Shown here: piece after piece, positions 55,160 to 64,000 of the stretch | Layout of the letters: every line of letters starts with the position of its first letter | Position numbering within the stretch: position 1 is the first letter of the stretch | Source: Panonychus citri | Taxonomy: Eukaryota > Arthropoda > Arachnida > Trombidiformes > Tetranychidae | Length of the DNA: 64,000 nt | Direction: 5' to 3' | NCBI RefSeq assembly: GCF_014898815.1 | Contig: NW_026515546.1 | Coordinates: forward strand, 1,660,501 to 1,724,500 | The notes under the pieces: generated by a model | The model's input: the letters and a program-made list of their open reading frames with translations, nothing else | Databases searched by the model: none | What the model was told of the DNA's origin: nothing | Program-made: the position numbers and the translations under genes

Positions 55160-56005
55160 GTAAATTGTCAACAATCAAACGTTTCAAATCCTTTTAATCC
55201 AATCATCTGATTGTTCCGAAAATTGAATTGACTTGGATCTCTGACCAGAGAGGAGAGAGAGAGAGAGAGAGAAGGTGATGAAAAACCTAAGAAAAGAATA
55301 GAATAAAAAATAGAAATAGAATTGAAAAATGTCAATGAAATTCAATTTATAAGAACAAGAAGAAGAAGAAGAAGAGAGAGAGAGAGATTGGTAAGTGGAG
55401 AGTGTAAAAGGTAAGATCCATTTTGGATGATAAGAAATAAGATTGAGAGGGTGAGATTTAGATGATGATCCTAAACAGAGAGAGAGAGAGGGGGGGGAGA
55501 CTTAAATTTCTCTCTTGTGTCTATGGGCACACATGAAGAGTGAGTTGGATGATAAGCTGATAGGGTGGGATTATTAAGTTATCCAATTTTTGAAGTAAAA
55601 AACGCTTACCAAATTCTCTCTCTCTCTCCCTCATCATTTTCTCTTCTTGTTTTCAACACTCAATTTCTTACTCATCATCGTTTTTTTTTGTTCATCTTCT
55701 TCTTTTTTCTTCAATCACCTACATCATCCTCATTTTTTTCATCTTCTCTTTTTCTTTATGTGTATATTTTTACTCACCAATAATAATTTTCTCTCTCATG
55801 TTTTGTCTTCTTCTCCTTGTCCTATGGCTTCATCTTTATTTAAATTCCAACTTGTCACAACATGGCTTCTGTCTTCGTCATCATCATCCTCATCTTTCTT
55901 CTGAATGTTGATCATTTGTTCACAAATTGATGATGATCATCATTTTTTTTTCTTCCCCTGTTAATGATGGCTCATGATGATGATTATGATTTATATCAAC
56001 AACAG
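55160..56005 (+). other. intron between Ig4 copy B and Ig5 exons
   Basis: About 850 bp with GA tracts (55253-55273, 55374-55387, 55477-55498) and CT/TCA-rich low-complexity DNA. No coding signal. Confidence 0.7.
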
Positions 56006-56178
56006 ATGATCCGCCTGAATTTAAGGAAACCTTTAAATCATCAACTCTTGATCCTGGTCCTTCATTGTCATTGAAATGTGTCGCTGCCGGTAATCCGTTA
56101 CCTCAGATAACATGGACTCTTGATGGTTTCCCGATTCCCGAAAGTATGAGAGTCCGATTTGGCGATTTTGTCACTAAG
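56006..56178 (+). CDS. Dscam: Dscam-like gene, Ig5 N-terminal half exon
   Basis: Acceptor AG 56004-56005, phase 1 in; donor GT at 56179, phase 0 out. It encodes DPPEFKETFKSSTLDPGPSL, SLKCVAAGNPLPQITWTLDG and PESMRVRFGDFVTK. DPP...P-GPS, KCVA.GNP.P.I.W.LDG and the domain split after GD(F/Y)VT match arthropod Dscam Ig5. The second half of the domain is in the exon at 59994. Confidence 0.93.
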
Positions 56179-57382
56179 GTAAGATGAATAAACTCCAAAC
56201 CAAATTAATTGTTATTCCCTGTAATTAACCAGAAAACAAAAGATGAGAAAAAACAAAAATAGATTAGTAATGGAAGCGACAAAAAAAATCAGTTAATCTT
56301 CAACAGGATTATCCTTTTCTCTAACCAAATCAATCGTCTGATTGGAGCAAAAGGTAAAAAAAAGCGTCAAATTTGAAAATCAATCAACTCAATTTACTCT
56401 CTAATTGTAAACAAATGTTACGATGATAATCAACTTATTATTTGTTTACAATTAACAGAATATAAAACAAAAGTAAGAGTTAAACATTTACCCAATGTGT
56501 TATTTACTTAGTTAATTGAATGTATGTATTTGATTGACTTTAATCACAAACCATTTTAGTATCACAATAAATCAATTGGATTAAATGAGTTTCCTTTACT
56601 TTGATGACTTTAAACCCTAAAGGTTTTGTGTTGCCTTTTGTTTTCACAATCAACAATTGTCGATGAGATGAGATAACCAAAGTAACTAGTAAATTGTCAA
56701 TTTGATTAACAAAATAAAGTCAACACAAAGATAGAGAAACAATTGTAACAAAATTACAATCAAGATTCACACTAAATCCGATTAACTTTTTACCTTTTTT
56801 TCCGGAGTAAAACCTTAGGCCTAAGAGAGAGAAAGAGAGAGAGAGAGGGAGAGACACAAATGAGAAGATGAAAAGAAAACAAAATCAATCCAATTTACAG
56901 CGAAATACAAACAATCATTTAACAAAGAATCAAGAACAATCAACAAGATTATCAAAAATTTACCACCACAATAATTTAAATTGTAAAAGAAAAAGAAAAT
57001 GATTGAAAAGAAAAGGGAAAGTATAAAAATTACGAAGATTGAAAAAATCGAAAAATCGAAAAAACTTTTTTTCTCTTTAACATCTTCATCCTCATCTTTT
57101 ATTAGCATCAAATTTTTTCTCCTTCACTTTTAATTAACTTGTGAAGGAAGAAAAAAAAAGTAATAGAAAACATCGTAATTGTTACCAACCCATTTAAACC
57201 AATTTACAGTTACATTTATCTCCATCTTTCCGTATCCCTTTTTCTCATCATCTTTCATCATGATGAAGTTTCAGATTGATGAGGAAAGAAGATGAAAGTG
57301 AAAAAAACCATAAGAAGATGAAGATGATGATGAAAAAGAATTACATTGATTATCATTGGTAATTTAATTCTACCAACAGAGG

Positions 57383-57444
<62 letters not shown>

Positions 57445-59898
57445 GAGAGAATGATTCTATCATTAGGAAATCATCATCTTCTTCTGAATATTTAAAGAAT
57501 CAAGAATTCATTTAGAAGTTCATAAAATTCCATGAAAATGATGAGCAATATTCACACAGAATTTTCTCTTCATCTAAAATTTGCAAGTAACTTTTTTCTC
57601 TTCATAATTTAATTCATTGCGATTCTATTTTTTTTCGAAGAGAAAAAAATAGAAAATAACTCATTTGAAATGAGAACACTGAAAATATTACTCAAGAAAT
57701 AGGAATTGTAACATTTTATCAGGTAAAATTCATGGTGATGAGGAAAAAGATGCTTACGGTTGAGGTTAAATGATTGATTCAAATTGCTTGAAGGAAAAGG
57801 AAATGATGTGGTTTTGAGAAGATGAAAATTTCATCATTGGAATCAAGTGAAAGGTTAAATAGCTTTCTCTTTATTATCCTCTTACTTTAACCATCATGAC
57901 AGAATTTTCTTCAGTAATTTAAGGTGAAAATTATATTCTTCACATGGTAATCATGAGATGATGATGATGATAACGATAATGATGAGGATGCTTTTCTCTG
58001 ATAATTTATCGCTTTCAATTTTATGTATTTGCAAACATGAAGATGTAACATTTCAGTTTTCAATTGATTCCAATTGATATTTGCAATCATCAACATCTTT
58101 TGAAACTTTCCAGTTTTCACCATGAAATTTGAATCTTAATCTATTGTTCATGATGATTTCATGAGAAATTTAATTTAATCAACATTGATGATTGTTCAGT
58201 TAACTTTAATTTTGTGACTTACTTTTTTTTTGTTGTTCATCCTCTTACACATTCATTGATAGTATCAAAGTTTAATTGAATTGATTTCATGTGAATGATT
58301 AGTTGTCAATCAATTACTAACCAATGAATGAATCAAATGAATCATTTAATTGTATTATTATCATCAAGTCAAGGGTTGGGATGGAAAAGTTTCCTTTCAT
58401 TGTCATGATAATTTCATGGTTAACTTAATCTCTAAAAAGGTATTGAAAGGATATTATTTCTTCATGAGAGTGAAATGATTTTCAAGATGATGAGGATGCT
58501 ACGATAACTATTAAAAGGATGAGGATGAGGAAAAATATATATAATAACATTGTCTTGGTGTAATGGTCAAGATACCATGTTTCCGGTCATATGAGTTGGA
58601 TAGTTATCATTTCATCAGTATCTCATTTCTCATTTCTCATCCGCATCTTTCATCTTCATCTTCATCTTCATCTTTCATCCAACATCCTTTAACCTGACTA
58701 TCTAATTATCATCACATCTTAAAAACTTATCTTCTCATTCATGAAGGATGAAAGATGAAGTTAAATATCTGTTCCTCTTGGAACTTGAAGGTTGTGAAAT
58801 GGATCCATGAATATCTTTTAGGAATCAGTCTCTCTCTCTCTCTCTCTCAGCCCTTGAACAAAGTTCTGAAGATGATGAGATATCATGATGAAAATACGAA
58901 TGTTAAATGATAAGAATCTGAAAACAAATAGATGAGCAAATAATTTGAAGATGGTCAACTATCCGTATCTAATTTGAAATCAAATTTAGATTTCGGTCAA
59001 AAAGAATCCCTTGAATTAGATTACATCAGATGATGATGATGATGATAAGATGACCTGAGAAAGTACATCTTCATGAAATGTGAGTTATCAACAAGAATCA
59101 ATGGATAAATGGTCAAGATGCTTGAGTAACAATTTCCTTAATCCATACAAAGAAATGACCTTTATCATCCTAATCATTTTTTTTTTAAAAATCATGAAGC
59201 AAATGATGAAGATGGACCCATATAAATTTTCCTAGGAACGATGATAATGATGATTATCAACCTCACATGATATAAATTGAAGCTATTGAAAAGGTTATTG
59301 ATAATCTTAATCCAATGAATTGTAACTCATCATCATTATTATCATGATGATGATCAAGTTTCAAGACTCATCAGCACTTTAATATTGTCAAGTTATTATT
59401 GAAAATGAACATGATGATCTCTCAGTTAACTGAACTTCATCATCTTGTTGCTCATTGATTTTTACCTCATCACTTTTGAGATAATCTGATATTTTTTTTC
59501 AAGAAATCAAAAAAAAATCTTGATTGCTGAAAGTAAAAAAAACTCATTGTAACAATCAAATGTTGACAGCCATTAATATCAACAAGAATAACATCATCAT
59601 TATCATCTCAAGCATCATCATGTTCAGGAAGATGATGATCATCATCATCATCTAAGTAAAAACAGCAACTTGACTTTTCATGAGCATTTTTCATCATCCT
59701 CATCCCATTTGACCCATAATTTGAAAAAAAAGTAACAGATATAAAAAAAGATGATATAAGATGATGATGATGATGATGATAACTATCATCATCGCCATCA
59801 TCAATTGTAAAATTGTCCATCCATTGATAATCATATTTCATTTCTCAATTTTGGTAACAGTCTCATTCTTATAACTAATATACATCATTTTCTTATGA

Positions 59899-59941
<43 letters not shown>

Positions 59942-59993
59942 ACTCCCTTTCTCTATCAATCTTTGTTCATCTTTACTCATCATCAATTAACAG
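56179..59993 (+). other. intron within Ig5
   Basis: About 3.8 kb splitting the Ig5 domain. It contains a 57-bp (CT)n tract at 57386-57442, a (CT)n tract at 59903-59937 and many ATG/CAT runs. No exon-like sequence is seen. Confidence 0.7.
57386..57442. repeat. (CT)n microsatellite
   Basis: Uninterrupted CT tract of about 57 bp, followed after CTTA by a short GAGAGA that makes a small snapback. Confidence 0.95.
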
Positions 59994-60228
59994 GAAAACT
60001 TGGTGGTCAGTTATGTTAACATTTCGGACATTCGGGTTGAAGATGGAGGTGAATACAAATGTAAAGCTGATAACGGTGCTTCCGCCATTGAACATGCTCA
60101 ACGTATCAACATCTTGGGTCCACCGATAGTAAGACCCATGGGCAATATAACAATAGTTGCTGGTGATGTCCTGCTAATTAATTGTCCAGTCGCTGGTTAT
60201 CCGATTGAATCAATCACATGGACAAAAG
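59994..60228 (+). CDS. Dscam: Dscam-like gene, Ig5 C-terminal half + Ig6 N-terminal half exon
   Basis: Acceptor CAG 59991-59993, phase 0 in; donor GT at 60229, phase 1 out. The first part, ENLVVSYVNISDIRVEDGGE then YKCKADNGASAIEHAQRINI, completes Ig5 with its D-x-G-x-Y-x-C signature. The second part, PPIVRPMGNITIVAGDVLLI then NCPVAGYPIESITWTKG, begins Ig6; VAG(E/D).L...CPVAGYPI.SI.W is the hallmark of Dscam Ig6. Downstream exons (rest of Ig6, Ig7 onward, FNIII, TM) were not found up to 64000, so the gene continues beyond the window, with the minus-strand block at 61861-64000 probably nested in the next intron. Confidence 0.93.
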
Positions 60229-61860
60229 GTAAACCTCCCAATCAAATCAATCAATTCCACCTTTCAGCCCATAAACACTCATTCATTCACTCACATAGCT
60301 ACAAAGTCTCAATGTAAAAAAAACTTTCAACATCAACATTTGATTATTGATTTATCATCGATGGTCAATATCGATTGAAAAAGCAGAAAAAAAACTCATT
60401 TCCTCTGTGATTTTCTCTCCCTCTCTCTCATCATGAAACTAACTCAATCTCTCCCCCATCCATATACACCAATAAACATAAGTCGACAACTGAATGACCA
60501 GTGCTGGACTCAGTCAACTGGGAATTAAATTATAAAATGAACTGAATACTACTCAATTCAAACTGACCAACCATGGACAATAATGTTAACCATATTTAAC
60601 ATCGTATCCTATTATCATCTTATTTACTTTTTTACATCATCTCTTGTCTTCATCATCATCTTCCTCTCTTATGAGTTTTTTTGTCTCTTGGGTTGATTTG
60701 AGTTCTTGTCCGAGTTTTTCTCTGGTCATTTTTTTCCCTTCTTCCTTTCGTCAGTTTATCTCTTGATAGATTATGTTGGTTATTAGATTTTTTCTTGCCA
60801 CTTCCATCAAAAATGATACAAATTAAAGTCTCTTCCGTTACAATTAAGCCCGAAATCAGATTTATCATCAATGTTATTATTCATCTTCCGGTGACCTTTG
60901 TGATCGGTCTGTAATTAATTTTCGCCCTTCAATCAGCATATTGTTATTCTATTTTCGAACAATTTTTTTTCTCTTTTCTACTTACCCACCCACACAAATT
61001 CCACCTCTTGTGTCTATCTAATTCAACCTGTTATTTGTCTTCCCACCATGAGCTCTTTTTCCTCTCTGTCAGTTTGATATTCACTCTATTTAGTTTCTCC
61101 TTTTTTCTTCATTCCCTATTCACCCTCCCAGTGCCTTTCTCTATCTCCATTTACGAGAGAGAGAGAGATCTATCTATCTCCCTCTCTTCTTTTACTATCT
61201 TCATAATGTTATATTTGGATTTTGTGCAAGAGGAAGATAATGATAAAGATGATGAAGAAGACAAAAATACAAAGAAGATGAAAATTGACTTTCTCAATGA
61301 AGTAAAAGCTTCCAGGCTGAAAGAGACTCCAAGAGTCGTGGTGATAAAATATCAGAATAAAAGTCAAAGGATGATTAAGCTTTAGATGATCAGCTCAGGC
61401 GATTCCATCTCCCACCATCAGCATTTCCCACCCTCTCCAAAGAGAGCGAAGAGAGTGAGAGAGTACAAAACAATTGATTGATTGTCCATTGAAAACTCAC
61501 CAAATGATGATAACTGTTTTTTTTTCAATTCCATCTCATGAGATTTGAATGAGATTGATAAACAAATAATTCTGACTGAAACTACCCTGTCAACATGGTA
61601 TCTTTATTATTATTAGTCTTATTTTCATGATATCATTGAGTAATAAATTACATTTTCAATGATTAAATTACAATCAATATCAGTATAATGACAATCTTAA
61701 AGATGATTGGATTAAATATCATCAACCCTTTACCCTCTCTCATACATAATCAACACACTAATCAACTTGATACTTAAAATCATTTCGATAATAACAATGG
61801 AAATTGAATCAATAATTAAAATACTAATTTACTTGATTAACTAATAAGTTGATTTATTTT
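60229..61860 (+). other. intron sequence after the Ig6 half exon
   Basis: Start of the next Dscam-like intron: pyrimidine-rich low-complexity DNA, a short GA tract near 61157-61168, and a Glu/Asp/Lys-rich open stretch near 61226-61380 that I regard as repeat translation. No Ig-like exon. Confidence 0.6.
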
Positions 61861-62340
61861 TGTTGAGTATTCATTTTATATCTCTATGGGTTCAAAGAGT
61901 ATTATTATTACATATCAACAATACCCTTTAAATATGTTATATAATTAAATGACCGATTATAATTATATGACAAATTGAGACAACTAAGTTGTCTTTCTCA
62001 CGACAAATTAAATGAATCAAAAGTAGTAACTACAATTGGTAATTAATCATATAGCAACAAACACTTAATCAGAATTACTAATAAGACACAATGTGGGTGA
62101 TGTTGAACTATTATAAAGTTTAATTAATTGATCTTAGATCAATGTTTGGTTAATGAGTAACTGGTAAATGAAAAAGAGTCACTATTGATTGAATTAATCA
62201 CTATATATATCATATGAGACGGAAAAGGAAACAAAGGTAATAATGAGATGCAAAGGTGAAGCAACTAAGTTGCTTGAGGGGAAAACAACAAATAGGGAAA
62301 AGAGCACAAGGAAAAGGGATTGTTACAAAATCTCACAACA
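61861..62340 (-). mobile_element. candidate LTR (3' LTR of a minus-strand retroelement)
   Basis: On the minus strand the segment begins TGTTGTGAGATTTTGTAACA at 62340, directly after a purine-rich tract, and can be closed at 61861 where the plus strand reads TGTTGAGTAT. This gives terminal TGTTG...CAACA and a length of 480 bp. A shorter alternative closes at 62101 (TGTTGAAC). A TATA-like run (TATATATA) is at about 62202-62210. Two AACTNAGTT palindromes (61978-61994 and 62259-62275) lie inside, linking it to the ORFs. Neither the other LTR nor a target duplication can be seen, because the 5' part of the element is beyond 64000. Confidence 0.45.
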
Positions 62341-62356
62341 TCCTCCCCGATTGAAA
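62341..62356 (-). other. candidate polypurine tract
   Basis: Between the TAA stop of the RING ORF and the TGTTG of the putative LTR the minus strand reads TTTCAATCGGGGAGGA. A G/A-rich run abutting TG is the usual plus-strand primer arrangement of LTR retrotransposons. It is short, and recognised by position and composition only. Confidence 0.4.
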
Positions 62357-63523
62357 TTAAACAATATCTCCACGACCTGTGACCTCGATTTGTAAAGATC
62401 GACCATCCTCAACTGGGCGATCACATGGCAAAACTACCAACTGAGTTGGTTTGTAGCATAACTGATGCTTCTTTAAGATTTGATCATCTTTAATGACCGT
62501 GTGGTCGAAGCGCATTATGGGTCCAACTCTTTGTCCGAGTTCTTCTTCGATCTTAGATCTTAGAACTATTCCTGGGGCGTTTAATGGAATGTCAGCAATG
62601 CGAAAAACTTTATCACCAAATCGAATGATGAATTTAGTAAATTTTCCTTCATGGTCTTTAACGCTTTTTATGTTGTTTGATGTTGCGAATAATCGAGGCT
62701 TTTTAATTAATTGTAGTTGATCCTCCAATTCTTTAATCTTTTTGTCTTTATCCTCATTAAGCTTTTCGCTTTTTTCTAATTTCGAACTAAGTTCGCTTAT
62801 TTTAGCCTCTTTTTCTTCGGTTGAAGAAATTTGCTTGAAAAGTTTTCTTTTTAAACGATCCAATTCCCTTTTTAATGAACTAAGTTCATTAGTTTCCTTT
62901 GGATTCGGAGCCATACAGACTTTGAGATGATGATTAGAATCATGGCGATTCACTTGGCAGCTTTGGCAATTGTCAATATTAAACTCACATCGCCTCACAT
63001 GATCTTTATAATATTTGGACGGCATAATTTTTTTACAAAAAGGTTCAAAATAACAAATACATTTTAAATTTTCCAAAATTTCCATCGATTTCTTTCCATG
63101 TTGAGGTCTTGGAACTAATTTCAAGTCCTTTCGACAATGAGGACAAGTGATGAACTGAGTTCGGGTTGTTTCCTCATACATGCGAATACATAAACCTGAA
63201 CAAATTGAAGCTCGGCAGAAAAGGCAGGTAACAGCATCTTTGGCAAAGTTGAGGCAGATAACACATTCGAAGTCACGAACTAAGTTCGGATCGAGAAAAC
63301 ATTCCACCGAAAGATCATCGGGTTTAATTTGCTCTGATTCTTCTGAATGAACCAATGATTGGCTGATCCATTCTCTCCTCTCCGGTTGTGTACTAAGTAC
63401 TGGGGCGTTGAAATCAACGTAATTAGCATCAGGTGCTTGTTGAGATTCGATGAGAATATCAATGGGATCACCACGAATTTCAACTGGTTCCCAAGAGAAA
63501 GTCGACTCAGGTAGGCGATACAT
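62357..63523 (-). CDS. RING / TRAF-type zinc-finger / coiled-coil / ubiquitin-like protein, intronless
   Basis: Single-exon minus-strand ORF of 388 residues from ATG at 63523 (MYRLPESTFSWEP) to TAA at 62357. The frame is open further upstream only from non-ATG codons. Domains: acidic N-terminus; a RING-like finger at residues 87-130 with Cys at 87, 90, 100, 103, 108, 112, 127 and 130 (CVIC ... CPHC), where the usual His is Cys; two TRAF-type fingers, C157-x5-C163-x11-H175-x3-C179 and C186-x2-C189-x9-H199-x3-C203; a Lys/Glu-rich coiled coil at about 208-275; and at about 294-366 a region resembling a ubiquitin-like beta-grasp (KFIIRFGDKVFRIADIPL to DDQILKKHQLCYKPTQLVVL). Family knowledge: RING plus TRAF fingers suggests an E3 ubiquitin ligase. 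The ORF ends 16 bp from a putative LTR and lies antisense to Dscam. It may be a third ORF of a retroelement, or a host retrogene. Confidence 0.85.
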   Translation of the reverse strand: MYRLPESTFSWEPVEIRGDPIDILIESQQAPDANYVDFNAPVLSTQPERREWISQSLVHSEESEQIKPDDLSVECFLDPNLVRDFECVICLNFAKDAVTCLFCRASICSGLCIRMYEETTRTQFITCPHCRKDLKLVPRPQHGKKSMEILENLKCICYFEPFCKKIMPSKYYKDHVRRCEFNIDNCQSCQVNRHDSNHHLKVCMAPNPKETNELSSLKRELDRLKRKLFKQISSTEEKEAKISELSSKLEKSEKLNEDKDKKIKELEDQLQLIKKPRLFATSNNIKSVKDHEGKFTKFIIRFGDKVFRIADIPLNAPGIVLRSKIEEELGQRVGPIMRFDHTVIKDDQILKKHQLCYKPTQLVVLPCDRPVEDGRSLQIEVTGRGDIV

Positions 63524-63831
63524 AATAAAATTAACTAAGTTAATTGAAAAAATTTGAGCACAAAAAAAAAGCGTAATGAGAGAAAAATGAAAAATGATGT
63601 CAACAGAACTAAGTTCACAATACAAATGGCGAAATTAAGACAAGTGTAAACTAGTCAACCATTGTTGTAACCATGACAACCAAATTGACCAATGTTATGA
63701 ATGGATTGTAAATGATGCAATAACTCCTTAGTTACTCTAGTTACCGACCAGCGCCACGACCAATGAACGGATTTCGATTATTAATAATTAAGATTCAAGT
63801 AAAATGTTAATCGGGAAAACAACTCAGTTGT
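63524..63831 (-). other. spacer between two minus-strand ORFs
   Basis: About 308 bp without a convincing ORF of its own. The RING frame remains open, without an ATG, to about 63625. It contains three AACTNAGTT palindromes (63529-63545, 63606-63616 and 63818-63832, the last ending on the neighbouring stop codon). It would hold the promoter, 5' UTR or splice acceptor for the RING ORF. Confidence 0.6.
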
Positions 63832-64000
63832 TCAATTAGTGATTGTATCGTCAAGAATATCAAAAAGATCACCTCTTCGAATTTCATCAGCAGAATTATC
63901 ACTTTTATCTAAACTTAGTTTAGTTTCAAGCTCTTGATAATTATTAATTGTTTCGAAGAATGGTAACATTCTATCTGCATGACAATTTTCCAATTTAACA
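63832..64000 (-). CDS. C-terminus of an unidentified protein (partial)
   Basis: Minus-strand frame open from the right edge (codons from 63999) to TGA at 63834-63832, 55 residues. The peptide includes LENCHADRMLPFFETINNYQ and SADEIRRGDLFDILDDTITN. Composition is gene-like and not repetitive. It shares the AACTNAGTT palindromes with the RING ORF and its spacer, and it precedes that ORF in the same orientation. If the block is a retroelement, this would be the end of Pol; I do not recognise the sequence, and a host gene is possible. Confidence 0.5.
   Translation of the reverse strand, partial: VKLENCHADRMLPFFETINNYQELETKLSLDKSDNSADEIRRGDLFDILDDTITN

Larger units (their letters stand above)
53101..55273 (+). 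repeat. 1.08 kb tandem duplication containing the Ig4 exon
   Basis: Unit 1 (about 53118-54175) and unit 2 (about 54219-55252) are near-identical direct repeats offset by 1076 bp at the exon. GA tracts lie at all three borders (53101-53113, 54174-54218, 55253-55273). Differences are small: indels in A-runs (GAAAAATG against GAAAATG), fewer ATC repeats in unit 2, TTTATT against TTATT-type substitutions, and an ATG insertion before the acceptor. The exon itself encodes identical protein. GA-mediated unequal exchange is likely. A duplicated haplotype in the assembly is the main alternative. Confidence 0.93.
61978..63923. repeat. cluster of 12 short perfect palindromes, core AACTNAGTT
   Basis: Perfect odd palindromes at 61978-61994, 62259-62275, 62436-62450, 62783-62795, 62873-62891, 63152-63162, 63276-63288, 63390-63400 (variant GTACTAAGTAC), 63529-63545, 63606-63616, 63818-63832 and 63909-63923. 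Lengths are 11-19 bp. The outer bases differ between sites but are always complementary across the centre, for example GCAACTAAGTTGC, CGAACTAAGTTCG and ACCAACTGAGTTGGT. They occur in the LTR candidate, both ORFs and spacers. I found no full AACTNAGTT site elsewhere in the window by eye. Confidence 0.9.

Noticed and set aside
61008..61385. 125-codon plus-strand frame ending in a Glu/Asp/Lys-rich tail
   Set aside because: Built from CT-rich then GATGAAG-rich low-complexity sequence; it lies inside the Dscam-like intron and lacks exon borders.
62493..62930. Two plus-strand frames opposite the RING ORF
   Set aside because: Antisense shadows of the coding strand; no independent signature.
63524..63625. 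34-residue hydrophobic N-terminal extension of the RING protein (signal-peptide-like)
   Set aside because: It starts at TTG, with no ATG before 63523; a cytosolic RING protein starting MYRLPES is more likely. A spliced leader exon cannot be excluded.

Overview
This is a window of AT-rich eukaryotic nuclear DNA with spliced genes, GT-AG introns and abundant (GA)n/(CT)n, (ATG)n and AT-rich simple repeats. It is almost certainly from an arthropod: it carries a Dscam-type Ig-superfamily gene whose domains match insect Dscam1 Ig2 to Ig6 in order. A chelicerate (mite-like) source is my guess, from the base composition and the very short BTBD7 introns; the sequence alone does not prove it.

Layout. 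(1) 1-2330, + strand: the 3' part of a BTBD7 gene (BTB-BACK protein), four exons with introns of about 80-112 bp. (2) 4067 to about 13069, - strand: a class A GPCR whose visible exons cover TM1-TM3, TM4 and TM5-C-terminus, with a 7.2 kb intron between TM3 and TM4. It converges on BTBD7. (3) 18990 to beyond 60228, + strand: a Dscam-like gene with a possible signal-peptide exon, then exons for Ig2, Ig3, Ig4 (twice), Ig5 and half of Ig6, separated by introns of up to 16 kb. The rest of the gene lies outside the window. (4) 61861-64000, - strand: a compact block inside or next to the Dscam gene. It contains the C-terminus of one ORF, an intronless RING/TRAF-zinc-finger/coiled-coil/ubiquitin-like ORF, a purine-rich tract and an LTR-like segment bounded by TGTTG/CAACA. 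I read this as the 3' end of an LTR-type retroelement carrying an E3-ligase-like gene in the env position. This is inference; the 5' part is outside the window.

The most striking signal is in block 4. Twelve perfect odd palindromes of 11-19 bp, eleven with core AACT-N-AGTT and one related, lie within 2 kb across the LTR candidate, both ORFs and the spacers. The core is read in all three codon frames, and the flanks differ from site to site yet stay complementary, so the constraint is on the DNA or RNA and not on the protein. Other notable points: a near-perfect 1.08 kb tandem duplication of the Ig4 exon bounded by GA tracts; three adjacent palindromes or hairpins at 6904-6977; a roughly 190 bp long-arm inverted repeat at 13835-14025; and a dispersed A(6-8)GTTC motif. 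The rest of the window (about 80%) is intronic or intergenic DNA in which I see no convincing gene.
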